From the NCBI GenBank assembly GCA_017745015.1, contig JAGIAF010000003.1:1-32070 (forward strand): a stretch of 32,070 nt of DNA, in the 5' to 3' direction. A program made the translations under genes and the position numbers. The DNA comes from Bdellovibrio sp. (GTDB lineage Bacteria > Bdellovibrionota > Bdellovibrionia > Bdellovibrionales > Bdellovibrionaceae). The notes under the pieces were generated by a model. The model ran no database searches. It saw only the letters and a list, made by a program, of their open reading frames with translations, and was not told the DNA's origin. Position 1 is the first letter of the stretch; each line of letters starts with the position of its first letter. Positions 7,286-15,706 of this stretch are shown piece after piece.

Positions 7286-8605
7286 ATGACCAATTTCACG
7301 CAAAATCAAAAAATTTCAGTTGTTGGCGCGGGGCTCGCAGGCTCTGAGTGCGCATTGCAGCTTGCTGACATGGGTTATAAAGTGGTTCTTTTCGAAATGC
7401 GCGACAAAACAATGACTCCGGCGCATAAAACTCACAAATTTGCAGAACTCGTGTGTTCTAATTCTTTTGGCACAATGAACGAAGTTTCCGCTCCAGGACA
7501 GCTTAAATGGGAAGCGAAACACCTTGGCTCCCACATCCTTTCCCTAGCCTATGAGTCCGCTGTTCCCGCAGGACAAGCTTTGGGTATGGATCGCGAAGTA
7601 TTCTCTCAGCTTGTTACCGATAAAGTTAAAAACCACCCGAACATCGAAATTCGCACAGATGTCGTAAAATCCTTGGCGGACGTTCCTCGCCCGACAGTGA
7701 TCGCGACAGGTCCACTGACTCACGATGAACTTGCGGAAGATTTACGTAAGCATTTCGGTGATGAGTTCTTGTATTTCTTTGATGCGATTGCGCCGATCAT
7801 CGATGCAGAAACAATCAATACGGAGATCGCGTGGAAAGCGGATCGCTGGGGCAAAGGCACAAATGATTACTACAACTGCCCCATGAACAAAGAGGAATAC
7901 AACCGCTTTGTAGAGGAAGTTGCTAACGCTCGCAAAATTGAACCTAAAGATTTCGAAAAAACAGAATTCTTCGAAGGCTGTATGCCGATTGAAGTGATGG
8001 TGGACCGTGGCCCGCAGACATTGCGTTTTGGTCCCATGAAACCGATTGGCTTGGATGACCCTCGCACCAACCGTTATCCCTGGGCTGTCGTGCAACTTCG
8101 CCAAGACAATAAAGAAGGCACGGCTTACAACATGGTAGGCTTCCAGACACGCATGGCTTACGCAGAACAAGTGCGTGTCTTCCGTATGATCCCAGGTCTT
8201 GAGAATGCAGAATTCTTGAAACTAGGCAGCATCCACAGAAACCTCTTTATCAACACACCGAAGAGATTGAATAAAGATCTCTCCAGCAAAAATGATCCAT
8301 GGTTGTTCTTTGCTGGTCAAATCACTGGCGTTGAAGGTTATTTCGAGTCAACGTGCGTGGGCTTATTGGTTGCGAAATTCTTAGATCAAAAATTGAAAGA
8401 CAAACCTTTCAATCCTCCACCACGCGCTTCTGCGATGGGCTCTTTGCTTGAGGCGATCACCGATGAAACTCGTGCTGATCACTTCCAACCGACGAACATC
8501 AACTTTGCTCTGCTTCCTCCATTGGCGGAAAAAGAAAGAGACAAAGAAATTCGTAAAAAGAAACAAATCGATATCGCTCGGGCTGCTATCACTTCTTGGA
8601 CTTAG
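7286..8605 (+). CDS. trmFO: TrmFO, folate/FAD-dependent tRNA (uracil-54) C5-methyltransferase
   Basis: The 439-residue product matches the full TrmFO length. It has the FAD-binding VVGAGLAGSECALQL (GxGxxG at 14-19), the TrmFO-specific ELVCSNSFG around Cys57, and the second catalytic-site cysteine Cys232 in EGCMPIEVMVDRG. The block LRFGPMKPIGLDDPRT and the C-terminal GQITGVEGYFESTCVG are also characteristic. The enzyme uses methylenetetrahydrofolate and reduced FAD to make ribothymidine at position 54 in the tRNA T-loop. It replaces the SAM-dependent TrmA in many bacteria. The gene starts 27-36 bases from the divergent DUF721 gene, so its promoter must lie in a very short gap or inside that gene. 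Confidence 0.97.
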   Translation: MTNFTQNQKISVVGAGLAGSECALQLADMGYKVVLFEMRDKTMTPAHKTHKFAELVCSNSFGTMNEVSAPGQLKWEAKHLGSHILSLAYESAVPAGQALGMDREVFSQLVTDKVKNHPNIEIRTDVVKSLADVPRPTVIATGPLTHDELAEDLRKHFGDEFLYFFDAIAPIIDAETINTEIAWKADRWGKGTNDYYNCPMNKEEYNRFVEEVANARKIEPKDFEKTEFFEGCMPIEVMVDRGPQTLRFGPMKPIGLDDPRTNRYPWAVVQLRQDNKEGTAYNMVGFQTRMAYAEQVRVFRMIPGLENAEFLKLGSIHRNLFINTPKRLNKDLSSKNDPWLFFAGQITGVEGYFESTCVGLLVAKFLDQKLKDKPFNPPPRASAMGSLLEAITDETRADHFQPTNINFALLPPLAEKERDKEIRKKKQIDIARAAITSWT

Positions 8606-8822
8606 GTTCCGTGCCCGGTTGTTGAATATGCGACAGAACTTCATGAGTATCGCAGAAGCAGCGAAGAATTTTGAAGTGGGAATTTATAATCGTTCGAACA
8701 TGTCAGCAGCCGATGTGAAATCCATTAGCAAAGCACTGCAAGAGATGGTCGAAGATGGCACGTGGAAGAAAATCAAAGACAGGTACGCAAATTTTCCGCC
8801 ACCTGTCTCATCGAAAAAATAA
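8606..8822 (+). pseudogene. Remnant of a periplasmic solute-binding protein (C-terminal end)
   Basis: Directly after the trmFO stop, a frame reads through to a TAA at 8820-8822. Its first usable start is ATG at 8628, giving 64 residues with no ribosome binding site. The last 40 residues (VGIYNRSNMSAADVKSIS, then DGTWKKIKDRYANF) resemble the C-terminal helix and final strand of SBP_bac_3 (amino-acid binding) proteins, which commonly end with a DGT-x-KI-x-KY pattern. Everything that should come before, about 200 residues, is absent because trmFO occupies that DNA. It is most likely a decayed fragment. A genuine small gene is the alternative. The stop lies 2 bases from the convergent gene. Confidence 0.5.
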
Positions 8823-8824
8823 AG

Positions 8825-9277
8825 CTACTTTTGGCAGAACTGCTTGGCTTTGATTTTAAAGCCCGGCATGCACATATCCAACCATTGGTTGTTCTTATTC
8901 GTAGAATAGCCATAGAACCAAACCAATGTATCGTCTTGTGATTTAATGAAGGTTTTGTGTGGCATCGCTAAGGGAACTTGACCATTGATAGAATAGCACC
9001 AGCCATAAGCGCGCATCTCTGTGTCTGAAATCACTTCCATCGCATCCAAACCCACCGGGCTGTCATTGATAGAACTGATACCTTCTTCAACACCATAGTA
9101 AGGAACCTTCGCCGCTTCGAAGATCTCGATCGTCAAAGCTCCCGCCGTCTTTTTCAAATCCGCTTGTACTGTGCCCTCATAAAGTGGCGTTTCAGAACAA
9201 GGGCCCACAACTTTCCAAGTCAGAGCATGAGAAGATAACGGCAAAAGAACAGCAAAAAGAGCGATAATGTTTTTCAT
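8825..9277 (-). CDS. Small secreted protein, DUF4430-like
   Basis: This 150-residue protein has a clear signal peptide (MKNIIALFAVLLPLSSHA, cleavage after residue 18) and four cysteines in the mature part (27, 93, 135, 147), likely disulphide-bonded outside the cytoplasm. The stretch AYGWCYSINGQVP then DDTLVWFYGYS resembles the C-terminal part of DUF4430/transcobalamin-like domains, where a WxYxVNG strand is followed by DxVxWxY. No catalytic motif is seen. The start has AAGGG upstream. The end is 2 bases from the convergent solute-binding remnant. The tdk terminator sits just upstream, so this gene probably has its own promoter. Family assignment is tentative. Confidence 0.8.
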   Translation of the reverse strand: MKNIIALFAVLLPLSSHALTWKVVGPCSETPLYEGTVQADLKKTAGALTIEIFEAAKVPYYGVEEGISSINDSPVGLDAMEVISDTEMRAYGWCYSINGQVPLAMPHKTFIKSQDDTLVWFYGYSTNKNNQWLDMCMPGFKIKAKQFCQK

Positions 9278-9296
9278 GAGCCCTTCTTATAAAGAA

Positions 9297-9327
9297 AAAA
9301 GGGCTGCGGCAACACCGAAACCCTTTT
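9297..9327 (-). terminator. Intrinsic terminator of tdk
   Basis: On the minus strand AAAAGGG (9327-9321) pairs with CCCTTTT (9303-9297), with an inner CGG/CCG pair, followed by more T residues. It is 40 bases past the tdk stop, so it fits as the tdk terminator. Confidence 0.65.
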
Positions 9328-9367
9328 CGAAAAAATCTTATCCATATATTCCATATATAAGGAGAAA

Positions 9368-9982
9368 CTACGCGAGATCCATTTCACGCTTCAACTTCCA
9401 ATCCATCGTCGGAGCATCGATCATAGGCTTGAAGTGAGTACGGCAACGAGCTTCATAAGCATCGTGAGTCCCAACCGCCACTTGGCTGTCGCCCCCAGCA
9501 GTCCGCTGAGTACGGCAAGCTGGCGCCCCGCAAACCACACACACCGCATGTTGCTTCGTTACGTTCTCGGCAATCGCCATCAAAGTCGGCATCGGCTCGA
9601 AAGGCTTCCCCTGCCAGTCCGTATCCAACCCAGCCACAATCACACGCAGACCACGTTCCGCCAAATCCTGAACCACTTGCACCAAATTAGAAGAAAAGAA
9701 CTGACCCTCATCAATACCCACAACTTTGGTATCCGGATGAAGATGATCAAAAATCTGTTCCGCATCCTCAATCGGAAGCGAATCAATAGTCGTCAAATCA
9801 TGAGAAGTAACAGCCATCTCATTATAACGTTTATCAATAATAGGCTTAAACACTTGAATCTTAAGTCGCGCAAACTCCGCACGACGCAAACGACGAATCA
9901 GCTCCTCTGTCTTCCCAGAAAACATAGAACCAACAACAACTTCAATCCACCCTCTAGTAACTACGTAAGAAAACTCCGACAC
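9368..9982 (-). CDS. tdk: Thymidine kinase
   Basis: A 204-residue type II thymidine kinase. The P-loop GSMFSGKTEELIRRLRR comes right after the family N-terminus GWIEVV. The Walker B-like VVGIDEGQFF contains the catalytic Glu of DEGQFF. The lasso and zinc region supplies CVVCGAPACRTQR and a later Cys-x-x-His. It phosphorylates thymidine to dTMP, a salvage step useful when DNA of lysed prey is the nucleotide source (the prey link is inference). I choose the GTG at 9982, because GAGGGG lies about 9 bases upstream and the protein then begins just before the conserved GWIEV. The open frame continues upstream to 10195, but that extension runs through a palindrome and has no family resemblance. Confidence 0.94.
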   Translation of the reverse strand: MSEFSYVVTRGWIEVVVGSMFSGKTEELIRRLRRAEFARLKIQVFKPIIDKRYNEMAVTSHDLTTIDSLPIEDAEQIFDHLHPDTKVVGIDEGQFFSSNLVQVVQDLAERGLRVIVAGLDTDWQGKPFEPMPTLMAIAENVTKQHAVCVVCGAPACRTQRTAGGDSQVAVGTHDAYEARCRTHFKPMIDAPTMDWKLKREMDLA

Positions 9983-10311
9983 GCGAAAACCCCTCAACTC
10001 GGAAACAGTCCTAAGAACCCCTCTTCTTAAGACACCGAGAGGATGGAATGGCGGGGAAAGGCTGTCAATAAAGGACCTCCGCCCCAAGGATGGTCGCAAC
10101 GCGACAGGCGGCAGAGGGCAGGAGCCCGTGTCCTTTATTGACAGCCTTTCCCCGCCATTCCGTCCGGTCCGCGTCATAAACCTGAGGGTTTCCATCGTAG
10201 TTTCCCGAGTGCATCAAGCGCTGGGGTATACTGAAGTTTTTTCTGATTCAGCGGCGAATGTCGGTAAAAACCGCCCTAAATTCACATTTAAAGAGTGAAA
10301 GAGGGTGCTTA
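9983..10311. other. Gene-free stretch between tdk and mltF
   Basis: About 330 bases without a credible gene. It holds, from left to right, a small stem (CCTAAGAA at 10010-10017 against TTCTTAAG at 10024-10031) in the tdk leader, the long inverted repeat at 10041-10165, and a possible -10 element TATACT at 10227-10232 that would serve mltF. Minus- and plus-strand open frames that cross it are forced by the palindrome and have no family resemblance. Confidence 0.6.
10041..10165. repeat. Long inverted repeat with 36-base arms
   Basis: Bases 10041-10076 are the reverse complement of 10130-10165 except for one position (T10044 against G10162), which still pairs as G-U in plus-strand RNA. The 53-base centre is itself structured: GTCGC-AAC-GCGAC (10093-10105) forms a hairpin, nested in CCGCC/GGCGG, and GGC-AGGA-GCC (10118-10127) forms another. 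The arm contains GGCGGGGAAAGGCTGTC. The size and symmetry fit a MITE-like or REP-like element, or a very stable structured RNA. No transposase lies inside and I see no flanking direct repeat. Confidence 0.8.
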
Positions 10312-11736
10312 ATGCTTGCACAGGCAGCGCGCCATGGGCTACTCAGGCCCAGCACTATGAGAAGGAATTTAAGATTTAGACAGAAATTAAGCCAGATCGC
10401 CGTTGCAGTTAGCTTGGCCTTCATGACGTTCTTTATGAACGGTTGTGATGCTATCTACTGGAACGAGAAAGAAAGCTTAGCCAATGTTCAAAGTCACGGC
10501 GAGATCACAGTTCTCACCACGCAAAGTCCTCTTATATATAGTCAGTCTAAAAAAGGAGAAGTGGCCGGAATCGACCACGATCTCCTGCAAAGCTTCGCCG
10601 ACCACTACGGTCTCAAAGTTAAGTTCAAAGTTCTAAAAGATGAAGCTGCTGTTTTAAGGGCCTTATCAAAAGGCGAAGGCGATGTGGCAGCTGCCCGCAT
10701 CAGAACTCCGGAAAATCGAGTGGGCTTCTTAACCGGCCCAGCCTACGAAGAAACCGCACTTAGTCTTTACTGCCAAAAGAAGTCTCAGATCGAAAATATT
10801 CAGGATCTGAACGGCAAAAAAGTCGGCATTCTAAAAAAAGACAACTACGAAGGCTTCGCGGAACGCCTGACTCAACTCTCTCCGCTTTCTCAGATCGAAT
10901 TGGTCGATGGCACCAAAACTCAAGATCTGCTCACAAGTTTGAACAATAAAAAATTCGACTGTGCCGTAGCTGAAAATGTCAGCGGCGATTTCTATGTTCG
11001 CTTCCACTCCAAAATCGAAAAAATCACTACTTTGACAGACTCGTATTCTTTGAGTTGGTTGCTCACTCCTAGCAGTCAGGATCTTTTGCGTCTGATGCAA
11101 GCTTGGTATCAGCAAGCTTCCCGTGAAGATGAAGTCATGCGCATCATGGATCGCTATAAGACATCATTGAACCAACTTGATAAGAACGACATCACTCGCT
11201 TCTTTAAGAATATCGAAGATATTTTGCCAACTTACCGCCAAGCGTTCAAAGATGCGGCGACTGAGCATCACCTTCCGTGGCAGCTCGTGGCTTCGGTGGC
11301 TTATCAAGAGTCTCACTGGAATCCAGATGCGCGCAGCTTTACAGGTGTGCGTGGTTTGATGCAGTTGACGACGGATACTGCAGATCACGTGGGTATCGAA
11401 GATCGCACCGATCCTTTGCAAAGTATTTGGGGTGGCTCGAAGTACTTGCGATATTTGCTAAACAAGATGCCGACTTCTTTGAATACGAAAGACCGTTTGG
11501 CTTTGGCTCTTGCGGCTTACAACGTGGGTTACGCTCACTTGCGTGACGCTCAAAAGTTAGCAGAAAAAATGGGTCGCAATCCGTATTCATGGCATCACAT
11601 GAAAGAAGTTCTGCCGTTGTTGGCAGATCCTGAATATTCCGATCAATTGGAGTATGGCTTCGCTCGCGGTTATGAAACTGTAGAGTTCGTGGAACGCGTA
11701 AGATCCTTCTATAATCTCATGACGACAGCAGGCTAG
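10312..11736 (+). CDS. mltF: MltF-like membrane-bound lytic murein transglycosylase
   Basis: A 474-residue protein with two domains. From the ATG at 10312 (GAGGG 7 bases upstream) the leader ends in MNGC, a lipobox-like site at Cys45; a start at 10258 adds 18 residues and one at 10357 would give a shorter leader with Cys30. Residues about 63-285 form an SBP_bac_3-type solute-binding domain. Residues about 305-460 form an SLT domain with catalytic Glu333 in AYQESHWNPDARS, then GVRGLMQLT and AAYNVGYAH. MltF cleaves the MurNAc-GlcNAc bond forming 1,6-anhydro ends; the binding domain regulates it in known enzymes, probably by sensing muropeptides. In a predator it could remodel its own or prey wall (inference). 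A possible -10 TATACT lies at 10227. Confidence 0.93.
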   Translation: MLAQAARHGLLRPSTMRRNLRFRQKLSQIAVAVSLAFMTFFMNGCDAIYWNEKESLANVQSHGEITVLTTQSPLIYSQSKKGEVAGIDHDLLQSFADHYGLKVKFKVLKDEAAVLRALSKGEGDVAAARIRTPENRVGFLTGPAYEETALSLYCQKKSQIENIQDLNGKKVGILKKDNYEGFAERLTQLSPLSQIELVDGTKTQDLLTSLNNKKFDCAVAENVSGDFYVRFHSKIEKITTLTDSYSLSWLLTPSSQDLLRLMQAWYQQASREDEVMRIMDRYKTSLNQLDKNDITRFFKNIEDILPTYRQAFKDAATEHHLPWQLVASVAYQESHWNPDARSFTGVRGLMQLTTDTADHVGIEDRTDPLQSIWGGSKYLRYLLNKMPTSLNTKDRLALALAAYNVGYAHLRDAQKLAEKMGRNPYSWHHMKEVLPLLADPEYSDQLEYGFARGYETVEFVERVRSFYNLMTTAG

Positions 11737-11804
11737 TTCCTGTTTAGTTTCGTGGACAAATCGAAATTTGAGTCTTAACAAGTTTTTGACCATACTCCGC
11801 AACG

Positions 11805-12338
11805 ATGCTGGGTCAGGTTTTACGTAAAAGTATATTCTTTATTGCTGTTTTAATTGTTGGGCTTTTCGCTGGATTCACGCAGGTCTTTGCCTTTTCAATT
11901 TTGCCGGGAGCTCTGTCTTTGCCATTCGGTTCCTTCATTGAGCTCTTTCAATACGAAAAAGAAATTTTCGATACCCATGTTTTGATTCTGTATCTCGTGA
12001 TGCTGTTCGCGACGGGCTCATGGCTCTTTCTCTGGAGACATCGCTATCGCATGGTCGATTTCTATTTTGTTTTGGGTGCGTTTCTGTGCGTGATTCAAGA
12101 AATCGTGCTGTCCTACGAAGGTCACTACAAAGTGAAGAGCCTCTTAAGAACCTATGCGCTCACCAATTTCCCGGGGCCGGATTGGCACAGCCTGCGCGAG
12201 GAATTAGCCTATTTTATGTACTTTCACTTCATCACGAATTTTGTGGGATTTATTTTATTGCTGGCCGCTTTATATCGAGCCACTTCAACAAAAGAGCCAA
12301 CGCGGAAAACCACGTTGGCTCTAAGTGCGAAAAGTTAA
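11805..12338 (+). CDS. Hypothetical integral membrane protein
   Basis: A 177-residue protein with about four hydrophobic helices (about 9-30, 57-77, 84-104, 138-158) joined by short loops. Conserved-looking features are acidic and aromatic residues at helix ends (SFIELFQYEKEIFDTH, REELAYFMYFHF). No family is recognised and no catalytic motif is evident. There is no good ribosome binding site before the ATG at 11805. It lies 68 bases after mltF on the same strand, so the two may be co-transcribed. Its last codons overlap the terminator of convergent glmS, so part of the C-terminal tail (KEPTRKTTLALSAKS) is encoded by terminator DNA. Confidence 0.75.
   Translation: MLGQVLRKSIFFIAVLIVGLFAGFTQVFAFSILPGALSLPFGSFIELFQYEKEIFDTHVLILYLVMLFATGSWLFLWRHRYRMVDFYFVLGAFLCVIQEIVLSYEGHYKVKSLLRTYALTNFPGPDWHSLREELAYFMYFHFITNFVGFILLLAALYRATSTKEPTRKTTLALSAKS
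12294..12321 (-). terminator. Intrinsic terminator of glmS inside the convergent gene's 3' end
   Basis: GAGCCAACG (12294-12302) pairs perfectly with CGTTGGCTC (12313-12321). On the minus strand the stem is followed by TTTTGTT, so it reads as a terminator 30 bases past the glmS stop. It lies in the coding sequence of the opposing membrane protein. Confidence 0.75.
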
Positions 12339-12351
12339 TTTCAAAAATCGA

Positions 12352-14238
12352 TTATTCTACAGTTACTGACTTCGCCAAGTTACGGGGTTGATCCACGTCG
12401 TAACCAAGGTTGCATGCCAAGTGATAGCTCATCAATTGCAATGGAATCACTGACAAGATCGTGTTCACTGTCCAGTGAGCTTTTGGCAGTGCCAAATAGT
12501 ATTCACTGATACCGCGAAGCTTTTCATTTTCGCCAGTACCGATAGAGATGATCTTACCACCACGTGCGCGAGCTTCTTCCAGATTGCTGATCGTTTTTTC
12601 GTACCAGTGATCTGTCGGAGCGACCATCACGATCGCCATACGTTCATCGATCAAAGCCAAAGGACCATGCTTCATTTCGCCGGCTGCGTAGCCTTCAGCA
12701 TGCATGTAAGCAAGTTCTTTCAACTTCAAAGCACCTTCCATTGCGATTGGATAGCTTGTGCCACGACCCATGTACAAGAAACCTCTGAAAAGTTTCAATT
12801 TAGAAGCCGCTTCTTCGAAGTATTTATCATAAGCAAGAACGCCTTCCATTTGGCTTGGAGTTGCTAGCAAAGATTGAACTAGTTCTTTCTCGCCGCCAGC
12901 ATCCAAAGCACCGCGAACGCGCGCCATTGCGATAGATACAACATTCAGAACAGCCATCGTGCTTGTGAATGCTTTAGTGGAAGCCACACCGATCTCTGGA
13001 CCGGAGTTCATATACAAGTGGCCGTGAGCTTCGCGGTCAATTGTAGAACTGCGTACGTTACAGATACTCAGAGTTGTAGCGCCCATTTCTTTAGCCATAC
13101 GGATAGCTGCCAAAGTATCCGCTGTCTCGCCGCTTTGAGAGATTGTCATCACCAAAGTTTTTGGTGGGATCACAGGATTGCGGTAACGGAATTCGCTGGC
13201 GATATCCACTTCAACTGGCACGCGCGCCAATTGTTCGATCAAGTATTTACCGACAAGGCCGGCATAGAAGCTCGTTCCGCAAGCGATGATGAAGACACGT
13301 TCAATATCTTTGAACACTTTCTGAGTATTAACCCAGTCAGCTTTTGAATCTAGTTCATCCAATTTAGTAACTACTTGGCCACCGAAACCTACGTTTTTCA
13401 ATGCCACAGAGAAAGTGTCAGCATTAACGTGGGGTTCGATTGCCGCCGCTACGGCACGTGGTTGCTCATAAATTTCTTTAAGCATGTAGTGCGCGTAACC
13501 TTGCTTCTCAACCATTTCAGGATTCCAGTTCAACTCAACTGTTTTCTTTTGAATTGGGAAACCGTTCGCAGAGAAGAACTCTACTGAAGAACCTTTGATG
13601 TTCGCGATTTCACGGTCATCAAGGTAAACGAATTTTTTCGTATACTGGATCAACGCTTGCACGTCGCTGGCAACAAAAACTTCTTTTTCACCCAAACCAA
13701 CAACAAGAGGTGGACCGTCTTTGAAAGCAACCAAACGCTCTGGTTCTTTTTCCCACATCACAAGGATCGAGAAAGCACCGCGAAGTTTGCCCAAAGTTCT
13801 TTCAACCGCTTTGTAAAGGTCTTGAGTTTCTTCGATTTCGTTCGCGATCAAGTGAGCTACCAACTCAGAGTCTGTGTCTGAAGTGATCTCTGCACCTTGA
13901 GCCAAAAGATCTTCACGGATATCGAGATAGTTTTCGATAATCCCGTTGTGAACTAGGTTGATGCCACGAACTTGATGAGGATGGGCATTGCGCTCTGACG
14001 GTTTACCGTGAGTCGCCCAACGGGTGTGACCGATACCCAAGTGACCGTCAAACTTTTCATTCACAAGTTTTTCTTCCAAGGCTTTCAACTTACCTTCAGC
14101 ACGAACACGTTTAGTCGTGCCCTTGTCCAAGATAGCGATACCGGCACTGTCATAGCCACGGTATTCAAGTTTTTTCAAACCGCTGATAATAATATCTTTA
14201 GGATTTTGTGGTCCAAGATAGCCTACGATTCCACACAT
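12352..14238 (-). CDS. glmS: Glucosamine-fructose-6-phosphate aminotransferase (isomerizing)
   Basis: A 628-residue GlmS, slightly longer than the usual 609. The start MCGIVGYLG exposes Cys2, the N-terminal nucleophile that releases ammonia from glutamine once Met1 is removed. The glutaminase domain spans about 2-225 (KKLEYRGYDSAG, GHTRWATHGKPS, NGIIENY). Two SIS sugar-isomerase domains follow (about 305-445 and 475-615), with CGTSFYAG, TISQSGETADT and EGALKLKELAYMHAEGY. The C-terminus ends DQPRNLAKSVTVE, the family tail. It makes glucosamine-6-phosphate from fructose-6-phosphate and glutamine, the first step to UDP-GlcNAc. It lies 7 bases after glmU, with AGGTGA as the ribosome binding site, so the two are one operon. 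There is no room for a glmS ribozyme. Confidence 0.98.
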   Translation of the reverse strand: MCGIVGYLGPQNPKDIIISGLKKLEYRGYDSAGIAILDKGTTKRVRAEGKLKALEEKLVNEKFDGHLGIGHTRWATHGKPSERNAHPHQVRGINLVHNGIIENYLDIREDLLAQGAEITSDTDSELVAHLIANEIEETQDLYKAVERTLGKLRGAFSILVMWEKEPERLVAFKDGPPLVVGLGEKEVFVASDVQALIQYTKKFVYLDDREIANIKGSSVEFFSANGFPIQKKTVELNWNPEMVEKQGYAHYMLKEIYEQPRAVAAAIEPHVNADTFSVALKNVGFGGQVVTKLDELDSKADWVNTQKVFKDIERVFIIACGTSFYAGLVGKYLIEQLARVPVEVDIASEFRYRNPVIPPKTLVMTISQSGETADTLAAIRMAKEMGATTLSICNVRSSTIDREAHGHLYMNSGPEIGVASTKAFTSTMAVLNVVSIAMARVRGALDAGGEKELVQSLLATPSQMEGVLAYDKYFEEAASKLKLFRGFLYMGRGTSYPIAMEGALKLKELAYMHAEGYAAGEMKHGPLALIDERMAIVMVAPTDHWYEKTISNLEEARARGGKIISIGTGENEKLRGISEYYLALPKAHWTVNTILSVIPLQLMSYHLACNLGYDVDQPRNLAKSVTVE

Positions 14239-14245
14239 AACTCAC

Positions 14246-15649
14246 CTATTTGCTTTCAGTTTCCGCTGTTGCTTCTTCTGCTTTTGCTACGTAGTTCTCT
14301 TTCGTGAACTGTTTACCGCGAGCAACTGCTAAAGCGTTAGCTGGAACATTCTTTGTAATCGTTGAACCAGAACCGATAACTGCGTCGTCGCCGACTTCGA
14401 TAGGAGCGACAAATTGCGTGTCACTGCCTACGAAGACGCGGTTACCAATTTTAGTTTTATATTTCTTGCGATCAGCGGCGTAGTTGCAAGTTATAGTTCC
14501 GCAACCTACGTTCACTTCTTCACCAATCTCCGCATCACCTAAGTACGTCAAGTGACCCGCTTTTGATTTCTTACCGAATTTAGTTTTCTTCATCTCTACG
14601 AAGTTACCCACGTGAGCTTCTTCGCAGATTTCTGTTTCTGGGCGAAGACGCGCATACGGTCCCACAGAAACACGGTTATGAAGTTTAGAACTCTCCAGAT
14701 AGCAGCCGCCGCGCACTTGCACGCTGTCGCCGATTTCTGTATCAGAGATAAATGAATTCGATTCGATCACAGAGAACGAACCGATTTTTGTACGACCACG
14801 GATGAACACGTTTGGATAAACCACGGTGCCCGCGCCGATCTCTACAGAATCTTCAATGTAAGTGGTGCGTGGATCGATCATCAACACGCCTTCTTCCATC
14901 AAGCGCAAAGCTTTGCGTTTGAAAAGAAGACGAGTTGCTTTCGCTAGTTCGACCTGATTATTCACGCCCACAGCCACTTTCGGAGTGGATTTGATCGCTT
15001 GCACTTTCATTTTATCTTGAATGCACAAAGAGATGAGATCCGTGATGTAGAATTCTTTTTTCGAATTGTTGTTTTTAATTTGTGGCAGGTATTCCGCAAG
15101 CACAGAAGCTTTCGCGATATAGATACCTGTGTTGATCTCACGGATCTTCAAAGTTTCTGCAGAAGCATCTTTGGCTTCAACGATAGCCACAAGATCACCG
15201 CGATTGCGCACGATACGACCGAACTCCGCAGGATTTTTTAGTTCTGCAGTTACGACAGCCAAATCACATTTTTCATCACGGAAGATGCGCAAGAATTCTT
15301 TGACGTCAGAAGCTTCGATCAAAGGGTGATCGCCATTCATGATGACAACATCACCTTCGATTGTTTCTGGTTTTGCACAACGAACTGCGTGCGCTGTACC
15401 CAGCTGTTCGTCTTGTGCGTAACAAGAGACGCCCATGGGTTCAACAACTTGGCGGACCAAGTTTTGACCATGGCCTACGATAACGCGAACTTCAGTGGCA
15501 CCAGCGCCTTTAGAGGCTTGAATGACTTTTTCAATCATCGGACGACCTGCTACGGGATGAAGAACTTTTGGAAGGGGCGATTTCATTCGCGTCCCTTTCC
15601 CCGCTGCGAGGGCAATCACGGTCAACTTTTCAGATCCATTTGCTGACAT
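14246..15649 (-). CDS. glmU: Bifunctional UDP-N-acetylglucosamine pyrophosphorylase / glucosamine-1-phosphate acetyltransferase
   Basis: A 467-residue two-domain GlmU. The N-terminal nucleotidyltransferase has LAAGKGTRMKSPLPKVLHP (14-32), then DEQLGTAHAV and MNGDHPL. From about 265 the left-handed beta-helix of hexapeptide repeats begins, and it holds the acetyltransferase site (GNFVEMKKTKFG, KAGHLTYLGDAEIG, GCGTITCNYAADRKKYKTKIG). The tail is Ala/Glu-rich. It acetylates glucosamine-1-phosphate and couples it to UTP, giving UDP-GlcNAc for peptidoglycan and lipid A. AAAGGAAG lies upstream of the ATG. It is the first gene of the glmU-glmS operon. Its start is 57 bases from the divergent mpaA-like gene, so both promoters lie in 15650-15706. 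Confidence 0.98.
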   Translation of the reverse strand: MSANGSEKLTVIALAAGKGTRMKSPLPKVLHPVAGRPMIEKVIQASKGAGATEVRVIVGHGQNLVRQVVEPMGVSCYAQDEQLGTAHAVRCAKPETIEGDVVIMNGDHPLIEASDVKEFLRIFRDEKCDLAVVTAELKNPAEFGRIVRNRGDLVAIVEAKDASAETLKIREINTGIYIAKASVLAEYLPQIKNNNSKKEFYITDLISLCIQDKMKVQAIKSTPKVAVGVNNQVELAKATRLLFKRKALRLMEEGVLMIDPRTTYIEDSVEIGAGTVVYPNVFIRGRTKIGSFSVIESNSFISDTEIGDSVQVRGGCYLESSKLHNRVSVGPYARLRPETEICEEAHVGNFVEMKKTKFGKKSKAGHLTYLGDAEIGEEVNVGCGTITCNYAADRKKYKTKIGNRVFVGSDTQFVAPIEVGDDAVIGSGSTITKNVPANALAVARGKQFTKENYVAKAEEATAETESK

Positions 15650-15706
15650 TTAGAAACTTCCTTTTAAAAGCTTTTCTTCTCTAAAAAAAACAGGCTTAAT
15701 TATCGC

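Noticed and set aside
9983-10195. N-terminal extension of thymidine kinase up to 10195
   Set aside because: It runs through the long palindrome, shows no family resemblance, and a GTG with a good GAGGGG site at 9982 gives the normal length.
10258-10311. Upstream start for mltF at 10258
   Set aside because: No ribosome binding site is seen there, while the ATG at 10312 has GAGGG at good spacing. Not excluded.
14239-14245. glmS ribozyme or riboswitch before glmS
   Set aside because: Only 7 bases separate glmU and glmS, so there is no room.
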